Positions 1-6,717 of a stretch of DNA of 11,409 bases are shown piece after piece. The stretch's first letter is position 1. Every line of letters starts with the position of its first letter. The notes under the pieces are model-generated. The model was not told the DNA's origin. It saw only the letters and a list, made by a program, of their open reading frames with translations, and made no database searches. The translations under genes and the position numbers were made by a program. The stretch is from Pseudomonadota bacterium (GTDB taxonomy: Bacteria > Pseudomonadota > Alphaproteobacteria > UBA8366 > JADFVY01), in contig DAOVHN010000026.1 of the NCBI GenBank assembly GCA_030671915.1, positions 1 through 11,409 on the forward strand. Direction: 5' to 3'.

Positions 1-2313
1 GCGGAACAGGTCGGGCAGGTTGCCCGACTGGCCGAAATGCTCCACACCCAGCGGCTTGATGCGGTGGCCCAGCACGCCGCCGATCCATGACAGGGCCTCA
101 GGGTGGCCGTCGGTCACAGTGACGATGCCGGCATCCGGGGCAAGGGGTTCCAATAGCCGTTCCACATGGCAGCGCGCGCCCAGCCCTTCGCCATGCTGGC
201 GGGCGCGTTCGGCGGCGTGCCAGCCGGCGCCCAGCCGGTCGGCCGAGGTCACGGCCAGCAAGCCGGCGCCCGGCGAATCCTCGATCAACTGTTCCCAGGC
301 CGCGAGCGCCTCGGGCGCGACCGCGCCGGTGTAGGCGATGGCGATCTCGGCGCCCGGTGCGGGCTCGCGCAGCCAGTAGCCGCCGGCCATGATGCCGTGG
401 CGCGTTGCGGCGTCGATTTCGCGCTTAGGCTGCTTGATGGCGCGGGTCGACAGGCGCAGATAGACCGCGCCGCCCTCCACGTCGCGCAGCCATTCGATCC
501 CGGATTCGCCGGAGCCGTCCCGCTGCACATAATCGAAGGCCCATTCCATTATGGCGGCGAGCTCGTCGGCGAAGGCCGGCTCGAAGGCGGCCAGCCCATC
601 CTGCGCGATGCCGATCAGCGGCGACGAGACCGACTGGTGCGCGCCGCCCTCGGGCGCCAGCGCGATGCCCGACGGCGTGCCCACCACGATGAAGCGCGCA
701 TCCATGTAACAGGCGTAATTCAGCGAATCGAGCCCGCGCGCGACGAAGGGATCATAGAGCGTGCCGACCGGGATCACCCGCGCGCCGAACAGCCGGTCGG
801 AAATCCCCGCCGCCGCCAGCATCAGGAACAGGTTGTTCTCGGCGATGCCCAGCTCGATATGCTGGCCCGCCGGCCCCTGATCCCATTTCAGCGGCGAGGC
901 TATGGATTGCTCGCGGAAGGCGTCGGGCTTGTCGTCGCGGTGGAACACCCCGCGCCGGTTGATCCAGCCCGCCAGGTTGGTGGAGATCGCCACGTCCGGC
1001 GAGGTGGTGACGATGCGCCTCGTCAGCTCGTCACGCGTCTTGCCCAGCTCGTTCAGGATATGGCCGAAGGCTTCCTGGGTGGACATGCTGTCGGCCTTGG
1101 GCGCCGCGATAGGCGGCACGGGGGCCCTGGCCGGCACGGGCGGAGCCTCGCGCAGCGCGAAGGGCACATCGGCCAGGAAGGCGCGGACTTGTCTCTCCGC
1201 GATCTCCATGCCGGCGAAGGGTTCCCACTCTTCTCCCTCCGGCACATTATGGAGTGCGCGGAAGGCCCCCATCTGGGCCGGGTTCATCAGGCCGGCATGG
1301 TTGTCCTTATGCCCGGCCAGCGGCAGGCCGTTGCCCTTGATGGTATAGGCGATGAAACAATGCGGCCGGTCGTCTTCCACCCCGTGGAAGCCCTCCAGCA
1401 CGGTTTCCATGTCGTGCCCGCCCAGATTGGTCATCAGGCGGTGCAGCGCGGCGTCGTCGTGGACGTCGAGCAGTTCCGCCAGGCCGGACGTGCCGGCAAG
1501 GTCACCCGTCAGCCGCTCGCGCCAGGCGGCCCCGCCCATGAAGGTCAGCGCCGAGTAATGCTGGTTCGGGCAGTCGTCGATCCACTGGCGCAGCGCCCCG
1601 CCGGCCGGGCCCTCGAAGGCGGCCTCCAGGCGCTTGCCGTATTTCAGTTCGACCACGTTCCAGCCGACCGACCCGAAAAAATCGCGGATGCGGCCGAACA
1701 GATGGTCGTTCACCACGCCGTCCAGGCTATGGCGGTTATAGTCGATCACCCACCACAGGTTCCGGACGTCATGTTTCCAGCCCTCCAGCAGGGCCTCGAA
1801 GACATTGCCCTCGTCCAGTTCCGCGTCGCCCATGATGGCGACCATGCGGCCGGGCGTATCGCTGCCCTCGGCCAGCCCATGCAGATGCACGTAGTCCCGC
1901 AGCAGCGAGGCGAACAGCGTAACCCCGACACCCAGCCCCACCGACCCGGTGGAAAAATCGACATCGTCGGAATCCTTGGTGCGCGAGGGATAGGACTGCG
2001 CCCCGCCGAACGCGCGGAAGTTTTCCAGTTTGTCGCGGCTCTGCCTGCCCAGCAGATATTGAATGGCGTGGAAGACGGGCGAGGCGTGCGGCTTGACCGC
2101 GACCCGGTCCTCCGGCCGCAACACGCTGAGGTAAAGCGCCGTCAGCAGCGTCGCGGCCGAGGCGCAGGAGGACTGATGCCCGCCGACCTTCAGCCCGTCG
2201 ATGTTCGGCCGGATATGGTTGGCGTTATGGATGGTCCATGAGGCGAGCCACAGGATGCGCCGCTCCAGCGCCTCCAGCATCGCCACGTCGTTCTTGCCTG
2301 TGATTTTCGCCAT
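1..2313 (-). CDS. Pyruvate dehydrogenase E1 / transketolase-like ThDP enzyme, 3' end cut by window edge
   Basis: Reading leftward from ATG 2313-2311, the frame is open for 771 codons to base 1, so the C-terminus is missing. The protein resembles homodimeric E1 enzymes (AceE) and the related MdeB group thought to act on 2-oxo acids such as pyruvate or 2-oxobutyrate. Seen: KPHASPVFHAIQYLLG near residues 74-89; the thiamine-diphosphate/Mg signature GDAELDEGN (162-170) followed by DYNRHSLDG (191-199), matching the GDG...N motif with Ala in place of the third Gly; a Pro/Ala-rich inter-domain linker (about 389-405); HIELGIAENN (485-494) holding the conserved pyrimidine-domain Glu488; and GGAHQSVSSP (556-565). 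E. coli AceE has 887 residues; this shorter type is usually about 790, so perhaps 20 residues are missing. No E2 or E3 gene lies nearby. The Shine-Dalgarno is weak (ATCGGGG); an in-frame TTG exists at 2343. Family is secure, substrate is not. A 691-codon frame on the plus strand here is a GC-bias shadow. Confidence 0.88.
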   Translation of the reverse strand, partial: MAKITGKNDVAMLEALERRILWLASWTIHNANHIRPNIDGLKVGGHQSSCASAATLLTALYLSVLRPEDRVAVKPHASPVFHAIQYLLGRQSRDKLENFRAFGGAQSYPSRTKDSDDVDFSTGSVGLGVGVTLFASLLRDYVHLHGLAEGSDTPGRMVAIMGDAELDEGNVFEALLEGWKHDVRNLWWVIDYNRHSLDGVVNDHLFGRIRDFFGSVGWNVVELKYGKRLEAAFEGPAGGALRQWIDDCPNQHYSALTFMGGAAWRERLTGDLAGTSGLAELLDVHDDAALHRLMTNLGGHDMETVLEGFHGVEDDRPHCFIAYTIKGNGLPLAGHKDNHAGLMNPAQMGAFRALHNVPEGEEWEPFAGMEIAERQVRAFLADVPFALREAPPVPARAPVPPIAAPKADSMSTQEAFGHILNELGKTRDELTRRIVTTSPDVAISTNLAGWINRRGVFHRDDKPDAFREQSIASPLKWDQGPAGQHIELGIAENNLFLMLAAAGISDRLFGARVIPVGTLYDPFVARGLDSLNYACYMDARFIVVGTPSGIALAPEGGAHQSVSSPLIGIAQDGLAAFEPAFADELAAIMEWAFDYVQRDGSGESGIEWLRDVEGGAVYLRLSTRAIKQPKREIDAATRHGIMAGGYWLREPAPGAEIAIAYTGAVAPEALAAWEQLIEDSPGAGLLAVTSADRLGAGWHAAERARQHGEGLGARCHVERLLEPLAPDAGIVTVTDGHPEALSWIGGVLGHRIKPLGVEHFGQSGNLPDLFR

Positions 2314-2340
2314 GGCCCCGATATTGGCGATTCGGCCGCA

Positions 2341-2376
2341 CAAGTAAAGAGAGCCGGGCGAATATCCGCCCGGCTC
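2341..2376 (-). terminator. Rho-independent terminator after the barrel-protein gene
   Basis: A perfect 10-bp stem (2351-2360 GAGCCGGGCG with 2367-2376 CGCCCGGCTC) closes a 6-nt loop (AATATC). Read on the minus strand it is followed by TCTTTACTTG, an imperfect U-rich tail. It sits 34 bp past the stop of the outer-membrane protein gene and 37 bp before the start of the E1-like gene. On the plus strand no T-run follows, so the minus-strand reading is preferred. Confidence 0.75.
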
Positions 2377-2390
2377 GGTGCATTTCGTCC

Positions 2391-2404
2391 CAATTCGGGA
2401 ATTG
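2391..2404. repeat. Perfect inverted repeat CAATTC-GG-GAATTG
   Basis: The 6-bp arms (2391-2396 and 2399-2404) flank a 2-bp centre, 5 bp past the stop codon of the barrel-protein gene and about 80 bp upstream of the E1-like start. The shape fits a dimeric regulator site for the downstream gene, but no regulator can be named. It may also be part of the 3' structure of the barrel-protein transcript. Confidence 0.35.
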
Positions 2405-2409
2405 TGGAA

Positions 2410-3240
2410 TCAGAAGGTGAAGCGCACGCCCATCGACCAGTCGTCGAACTTGACGCTCCCGAGTTCCCAAGTAGCGAAAAGATCCGACGCGCGATCCGTG
2501 GCCAGCCTGAAATAACGGAATTCCAGGGTCAACATTGCGCCCGGCGACAGACGGTAGCCGACCCCCGCGATCGCCTGCCATGACAGAGCATAGATTGTTT
2601 CGTCAAAAATATATGGGTAAGATGGTATCCAAAAGCCTCCGCTGGCTATGTAATCATAAGTATACCGATTTGCATCGTAGATCGTGCCTTTAGCGACTAG
2701 CTGCGATATACCGGCGCCCACCCCGAGATACGGCACAAACCGCGTCGGAGTATGAAAATCCACCAGAACGTTAAACATCGCGCTTCGAACCTCGAGCGAA
2801 CCGTAGACCGGGACGCTTTCATTCCCAAGCGATATGGAATCCGGATTGTCAGAGGTCGCATACCATTGCGAGTTGATCTGGCCATCGTCGTTCTTGCGGT
2901 AAATTCCTTCCGCCTCGAATCGCAGGTCGGCCGCACCTTCGGGAAATACCATGGTGTACCCGAGCGACGCGCCGACGACGTAGCCGTAATCCATCTCGAG
3001 ATCACGAAGTTCGTGATGCGAGTTGATCCCGGGCCACTGGAGTTCTGGCGGCGTAGCATCATTGTATACCGCATCTATTCCATACCAATCCGCCGCTACT
3101 GAATTGCGCACTTGCGACAGCCCGCCCCGCACGCCCCAGTAGAGGCCGCCATCGGATTCGTAATAATCCTGTGCCTGCGCCAAAGGCGCGCACAGAGAAA
3201 ACATAGCAAACCCCAAAAGAAATGTGCGCAAGCTCTTCAT
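2410..3240 (-). CDS. Small outer-membrane beta-barrel protein
   Basis: This is a 276-residue exported protein. ATG 3240-3238 is chosen because AAGGA lies 7 nt upstream and it starts a clean signal peptide (MKSLRTFLLGFAMFSLCAPLAQA, positively charged then hydrophobic, with AQA just before the likely cut). A longer frame from 3279 adds 13 residues without improving the signal. The mature part alternates polar and aromatic residues, rich in Tyr, Trp and Gly, with strand-like pieces such as YGYVVGASLGYTMVF and FVPYLGVGAGISQLV, and ends in MGVRFTF, the C-terminal Phe that typifies barrel proteins handled by the BAM machinery. Size fits the eight-strand OmpA-like / opacity-protein class. There is no peptidoglycan-binding OmpA domain. 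The central part (about 2580-3100) is distinctly less GC-rich than neighbouring genes. Function beyond being an outer-membrane barrel is unknown. Confidence 0.82.
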   Translation of the reverse strand: MKSLRTFLLGFAMFSLCAPLAQAQDYYESDGGLYWGVRGGLSQVRNSVAADWYGIDAVYNDATPPELQWPGINSHHELRDLEMDYGYVVGASLGYTMVFPEGAADLRFEAEGIYRKNDDGQINSQWYATSDNPDSISLGNESVPVYGSLEVRSAMFNVLVDFHTPTRFVPYLGVGAGISQLVAKGTIYDANRYTYDYIASGGFWIPSYPYIFDETIYALSWQAIAGVGYRLSPGAMLTLEFRYFRLATDRASDLFATWELGSVKFDDWSMGVRFTF

Positions 3241-3307
3241 TGCTCGATCCTTAGTGTTTCCGAGAGAAATCAATCCCATGCCGCCTATTTAACAGGCCTA
3301 AGGTTGA

Positions 3308-3322
3308 CGAATTGTAAATTCG
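3308..3322. promoter_or_regulatory. Palindrome CGAATT-GTA-AATTCG in divergent spacer
   Basis: Perfect 6-bp arms with a 3-bp centre lie in the AT-rich spacer (3241-3413) between the barrel-protein gene (minus) and the ATPase gene (plus). The position, 68 bp upstream of one start and 92 bp upstream of the other, suits an operator. No regulator for it is identified, and the assignment rests on symmetry and location only. Confidence 0.35.
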
Positions 3323-3326
3323 CGGA

Positions 3327-3342
3327 AATTACCGGTATTTTT
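3327..3342. promoter_or_regulatory. Second near-palindrome centred on ACCGGT
   Basis: AAATTACCGGTATTTT is symmetric around ACCGGT except for one T-T mismatch in each half. It lies 4 bp beyond the first palindrome in the same divergent spacer and merges into a run of T. It could be a second operator or simply AT-rich spacer sequence around a chance ACCGGT. Confidence 0.25.
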
Positions 3343-3413
3343 TTAGGAAAACATGATTCCAAATGACTCTATCGCCGGTACCGCCTTATCTTTCAGCATG
3401 CTAGTGTGGTCGC

Positions 3414-4184
3414 ATGGCCAGAAAATGCAGGGAAACCGCCTTTACCGCGCCATTCCTGAAGCGGCTGTCCCTGCTGCCGGAAAAGATGGAGCGCGGTTGG
3501 CCCTTCAATCTACCGTTGCTGCGGGGCGGTGAGCTGGAAATCGCCTTCGACCGGCCGGTCACCATCCTGGTCGGCGAGAACGGTTCCGGTAAATCGACCC
3601 TGCTGGAGGGGATTGCCGCGGCGGCGGGGTTTTCCGAACAGGGCGGCGATTCCGGCCACGGCGCCGGCGGCCCGCAGGATTGGTCGCCACTGGCCCCGGC
3701 CCTGCGGCTTTCCTGGCTACCGAAGGTCGGCCAGGGCTTCTTCATGCGGGCCGAGAGTTTCTTCAACGTCGCCGCTTTTATCGACCGGGCGGGAAACCCC
3801 GATCGCTGGGGCGGCCAGCGTCTCCAAGAGCAGTCGCACGGCGAATCCTTCCTGGCGCTCTATCTGAGCCGGCTGAACGAGCCGGGTCTTTATCTTCTCG
3901 ACGAGCCGGAGGCCGCGCTGTCGCCGAACCGGCAGCTTTCCTTCCTTTGCATCCTTCACGACATGCAGAAATCCGGCGTGGCCCAGATCGTCATGGCCAC
4001 CCATTCGCCGATCCTGATGGCGCTGCCCGGCGCAACGCTGCTGGAACTGGGCCCCGACGGCGCAACCGCCGTCGATTACCGCGACACCGACCATTTCAAA
4101 CTATACGAGCGCTTCCTGCGCGGCCCCGAGGCCTATTTGAAGCACCTGCTCGATGACGAGCCGGAGGAACCCGGCCAACCCTGA
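3414..4184 (+). CDS. AAA/ABC-type ATPase (COG3910-like predicted ATPase)
   Basis: This 256-residue soluble protein is built only of an SMC/ABC-style nucleotide-binding fold. In order: a FLKRLSLLPE...PFNLP entry strand (14-34) usual in this family; Walker A GENGSGKST (54-62); a signature-like SHGES (141-145); Walker B LYLLDEPEAAL (159-169) with catalytic Glu164 and Glu166 as candidates; and an H-loop ATHSP (195-199). There is no coiled coil, TOPRIM nuclease or membrane segment, so it is neither a transporter subunit nor an OLD nuclease. ATG 3414 is the first start after an in-frame TAG at 3402; no clear Shine-Dalgarno precedes it. Starting at Met25 would remove conserved sequence. Proteins of this type are widespread and their cellular role is unsettled. 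No partner gene is adjacent: upstream is a divergent outer-membrane gene, downstream a convergent phospholipase D-like gene. Confidence 0.85.
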   Translation: MARKCRETAFTAPFLKRLSLLPEKMERGWPFNLPLLRGGELEIAFDRPVTILVGENGSGKSTLLEGIAAAAGFSEQGGDSGHGAGGPQDWSPLAPALRLSWLPKVGQGFFMRAESFFNVAAFIDRAGNPDRWGGQRLQEQSHGESFLALYLSRLNEPGLYLLDEPEAALSPNRQLSFLCILHDMQKSGVAQIVMATHSPILMALPGATLLELGPDGATAVDYRDTDHFKLYERFLRGPEAYLKHLLDDEPEEPGQP

Positions 4185-4198
4185 CCCGCCGACTACCA

Positions 4199-5695
4199 CT
4201 ACTGCCGGACGGCGGCGAAGGCGACCCTGTGAATCGGTTCCGGCTTTTCGACCGGCTGCAGCTCCCGGGCGCGCCGGAAATCGGCCATGAACAGATCCCG
4301 CTTCAGCCGCCCGGCGATATCCGGGTCGGAGGTCGCGACGTCCATCTCGCGGTTCACCGCATGGCTGAGCCAATCCATGTTGGACGACCCGAACATTGCC
4401 CAGCCGTCAGCCAGCATCGCCTTGGCGTGGGTGAAGCCGGGATAGATGAAGACGCGCGCCCCGGCCGCCAGCAAGGTTTGCGTGGCGGCGCGGTTGCTGT
4501 CGTCCATCAGCACACTGTCATTGTCTTCCGGCAGGATCAGGCGCACATCGACCCCGCGCCGCGCCGCCGCCGCCAACCGGTCCACGGCGCCGTCATCGGC
4601 CAGATAGGGCGTCTGGACGAAGATATAACGTTGCGCGCGCTCGATGGCGGCGAAGCGGGCCCGGCGGATCTGGTCGTCGCCCGGCCACGTCGCCAGCAGG
4701 CGCATCGGCGCGCCACCGCCCTCGTTGCGAATGCGTTCGCGCGTCAGATGGCCGAACAGCCAGGCGACATCCCCGAACAGCGAGGCGCGGCTCCAGGTCG
4801 TCTCAAAATCGCGGCGGATGCCCGCCACCACGGGCCCCCGCAGATCCACCATCATGTCGTGCCATTCATGACGGTACTCTCGGCCGATATTCATGCCGCC
4901 CAGAAAGGCGCGCTCGCCGTCGATCACGATGCTCTTGGTATGGTCGCCGGCCAGCAGCGGACTGGCCTGTATGCGCACCGTTACCTTCGATTCCTCACGC
5001 AGATAGGCGGCGATGGACAAGGGCGCGCGATGGCCCGCCGGCAGCGTATCCGGCGGCTCGCCGGAAGCCCAGCTGCTGCCCAGCCCGTCCAGCATGACGC
5101 GCGTGCGCACCTCGCCGGCCCGGCGTTTCAGGCGATCGGCCACGTCCAGCGCCACATCGTCGGTATCGAAAATATAGAGCCTGACATCGACTGATTTTTC
5201 CGCGCCCTCGATAGCCTCGTAAAGCACCGGGTAGAACGCCTCGCCATCAATCAGGAAATCCGCCGTGCCAAGGGTCTGCCGCGTGCCGGTCAGCGTATCC
5301 AGGGTTTTCTCCCAGGCAACCAGATCCATCCCGCCGTCCACCGCCAGCAATACCACCGGCCTGTCGCTGCCGGATGCCAACGCCGCCAGCGGAGCCGTAA
5401 TCAACCCACCCAGCATTTCGGCGGTCAGCATGACCGCCCTGTGCAGGGTGGAGACCGGCTCCTTGACCGGCAGCACCACCGACGACCAGATCGCCGACGC
5501 CCCGAAGGCGAGCCGGGACGTGAACCCGTCGCCCTCGACGGCGTCGATTTCCAGCGCCATCGGATCGGACGGCAGGTCCCGCCCTCCAGCGGCGCAACCG
5601 GCAATCGATACCGCCAGCAAACAGGCCGCCGCAATTTCAAGGGCGCCACGCCGCATACGTTCGCCTCGATCGGCAATATGTATATCGCGTTCCAT
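4199..5695 (-). CDS. Phospholipase D-like (cardiolipin-synthase-type) lipoprotein
   Basis: This is a 498-residue protein with two HKD motifs, HTKSIVID (His252, Lys254, Asp259) and HAKAMLAD (His423, Lys425, Asp430), each followed by the usual Gly/Ser-Asn element (GGMNIG 266-271; GSSNMD 436-441). This pair defines the phospholipase D superfamily, whose bacterial members include cardiolipin synthases (ClsA/B/C), phosphatidylserine synthase and nucleases; length and spacing are closest to ClsC-type enzymes. The N-terminus carries a lipoprotein signal, hydrophobic AAACLLAVS and then lipobox IAGC (Cys34), so the enzyme is predicted to be tethered outside the cytoplasm; Ala after the Cys argues against inner-membrane retention by the E. 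coli rule. ATG 5695 has a strong AGGAGG. ATG 5656 (Met14) also has GAGG 7 nt upstream and would give a more usual short signal peptide. Stop TAG is followed two codons on by a second TAG. Phosphatidyltransferase activity is inferred, not shown. Confidence 0.85.
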   Translation of the reverse strand: MERDIHIADRGERMRRGALEIAAACLLAVSIAGCAAGGRDLPSDPMALEIDAVEGDGFTSRLAFGASAIWSSVVLPVKEPVSTLHRAVMLTAEMLGGLITAPLAALASGSDRPVVLLAVDGGMDLVAWEKTLDTLTGTRQTLGTADFLIDGEAFYPVLYEAIEGAEKSVDVRLYIFDTDDVALDVADRLKRRAGEVRTRVMLDGLGSSWASGEPPDTLPAGHRAPLSIAAYLREESKVTVRIQASPLLAGDHTKSIVIDGERAFLGGMNIGREYRHEWHDMMVDLRGPVVAGIRRDFETTWSRASLFGDVAWLFGHLTRERIRNEGGGAPMRLLATWPGDDQIRRARFAAIERAQRYIFVQTPYLADDGAVDRLAAAARRGVDVRLILPEDNDSVLMDDSNRAATQTLLAAGARVFIYPGFTHAKAMLADGWAMFGSSNMDWLSHAVNREMDVATSDPDIAGRLKRDLFMADFRRARELQPVEKPEPIHRVAFAAVRQ

Positions 5696-5818
5696 GGCTC
5701 TCTCCTCCTCATGGCAGTTCGCCACAAAAGCGAGGCAAAGCGAAACGCTACGGGTTTCCCCGTCTCGCACGCTATGAGCGGCTGCTGTTGTGGCGCTACG
5801 GCGAGCCGGTAAGCCGCG

Positions 5819-5836
5819 CCGGCCTTGCCGGGCCGG
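5819..5836. repeat. Hairpin CCGGCC-TTGCCG-GGCCGG between divergent genes
   Basis: Perfect 6-bp GC-only arms close a 6-nt loop, located in the 276-bp spacer between the phospholipase D-like gene (minus) and the small membrane protein gene (plus). There is no T-tract on either side and both flanking genes read away from it, so a terminator is unlikely. The rest of this spacer shows no convincing promoter; TTTACC (5884-5889) with TAGCAA 17 bp on is only a weak match. Confidence 0.25.
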
Positions 5837-5971
5837 AGGCCTGCAACGGCGGCTGGATAAAATGATCCTTATGCGGAAATCTCTTTACCCGCCCTTAACG
5901 CTCTGGTAGCAAAATGCCGTAACAACCATCGGTTTAAATCTTCACCTGAAAACAGGGAAGGGCTGCACATC

Positions 5972-6490
5972 ATGAGAATCGTTTTCGGGGCGCCGGTGGC
6001 GCTGTTCGCGCCGTATGTGGGTTACATGCTGACCTGGATCGTCGCCTGGATTTACAATGGGGCGCCGAGTGTCGCCCTGCAGTACTGGCCGCCCGGTATG
6101 TTCTGCTTCAGGAACTCCGAGATTCAGCTTTTCTGCGGCAGGTCGCCCGACGATCTGGCCTGGTTCATAATGCTCGGCTTTTTCACCTGCTGCCTGCTCG
6201 GCTGGGAAACCGTGCGCATTTTGCTGCCCGGCCTAAACGACCCGGACCAGATCGCCCCGCGCAAAACGGCGTTGACACCGATCATCAAGGGCATGGCCTG
6301 GAGCGTCGTCATATTGCCGACCCTGATCATCGCGCCCCATATATACAGCACCCTGGAATCCACCCCGGGCGCCTGGAGCGCTTACGGCTGGGGCACGGAG
6401 ACCTTCGTCGATTTCGTCCGCATGTGGGTCGCCGGCGCGATGGCGATGTTCCTGTATGGAATCCTGCGCAAGGCGTCGTTGAATAACTGA
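5972..6490 (+). CDS. Four-helix integral membrane protein of unknown function
   Basis: I do not recognise this 172-residue protein. Four hydrophobic stretches are visible at about 5-27, 62-85, 104-123 and 146-165. Charges (Arg82, Arg97, Lys98 between helices 2 and 3; Arg166, Lys167 at the end) favour both termini in the cytoplasm. In that topology the loop 28-61 is periplasmic and carries two cysteines (Cys45 in MFCF and Cys55 in LFCG) that could form a disulfide; Cys73 and Cys74 lie inside helix 2. GGAAGG about 10 nt before ATG 5972 is a fair ribosome binding site. It stands alone: divergent from the phospholipase D-like gene and separated from the next plus-strand gene by 357 bp. The consistent coding bias, good start and orderly helices support a real gene; no function should be assigned. 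Confidence 0.72.
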   Translation: MRIVFGAPVALFAPYVGYMLTWIVAWIYNGAPSVALQYWPPGMFCFRNSEIQLFCGRSPDDLAWFIMLGFFTCCLLGWETVRILLPGLNDPDQIAPRKTALTPIIKGMAWSVVILPTLIIAPHIYSTLESTPGAWSAYGWGTETFVDFVRMWVAGAMAMFLYGILRKASLNN

Positions 6491-6491
6491 T

Positions 6492-6520
6492 GGCGCCTGT
6501 TGGGTGACGCTCCAGGCGCC
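6492..6520 (+). terminator. Possible hairpin terminator after the membrane protein gene
   Basis: GGCGCCTG (6492-6499) pairs perfectly with CAGGCGCC (6513-6520) across a 13-nt loop, starting 2 nt after the stop codon. No T-run follows, so intrinsic termination would be poor; it may protect the 3' end or assist Rho. A second perfect stem, CTCCAG (6510-6515) with CTGGAG (6522-6527), uses some of the same bases and would exclude the first. Confidence 0.35.
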
Positions 6521-6578
6521 GCTGGAGCCGCGGTAACGCATACCTTCCGGCTAACCTTTATCTACCGCAAACTCACCC

Positions 6579-6594
6579 CGCGATCTATATCGCG
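6579..6594. promoter_or_regulatory. Palindrome CGCGAT-CTAT-ATCGCG, possible operator
   Basis: Perfect 6-bp arms with a 4-bp AT-rich centre, about 120 bp upstream of the candidate -10 box and 254 bp upstream of the FAH-methyltransferase start. The form suits a dimeric regulator. The IclR-type protein encoded in this window is one candidate, but nothing in the sequence proves it. Confidence 0.3.
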
Positions 6595-6687
6595 CATAAC
6601 CCGCACATACATCTTTCCTGTGCCTGTTCTGCATCGAATCTACACAAAAACCGCCGGAACCGCCCCGCCGGGCGTGGCGAGCATCGA

Positions 6688-6717
6688 TTCAGCCGTGGGA
6701 AAGTACCTGTTTATACT
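6688..6717 (+). promoter_or_regulatory. Candidate sigma-70-type promoter for the FAH-methyltransferase gene
   Basis: TATACT at 6712-6717 matches the -10 consensus at five of six bases. A poor -35, TTCAGC (6688-6693), lies 18 bp upstream. Transcription would begin near 6724, giving a leader of roughly 125 nt. The weak -35 would suit activator dependence. Confidence 0.35.

Noticed and set aside
166..2241. A 691-codon open frame on the plus strand
   Set aside because: It lies opposite the E1-like gene, and its translation is Arg/Gly/Ala/Gln/His-rich with no recognisable domain. The minus-strand frame has clear ThDP motifs. High-GC genes commonly leave long antisense frames open.
3304..3332. Possible plus-strand promoter TTGACG with AATTAC for the ATPase gene
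   Set aside because: The -35 is good, but the -10 matches poorly and overlaps the palindromes. I cannot tell it from chance.
4229..5194. A 321-codon plus-strand frame
   Set aside because: It is the antisense shadow of the phospholipase D-like gene, with no motif and no good ribosome site.
5710..5862. Start-less plus-strand frame ending in a TGA at about 5862, with a plausible-looking stretch RLARYERLLLWRYGEP
   Set aside because: There is no start codon or homology I can name, and part of it overlaps the lipoprotein gene's upstream region. It might be a gene remnant, but the support is too thin to annotate.
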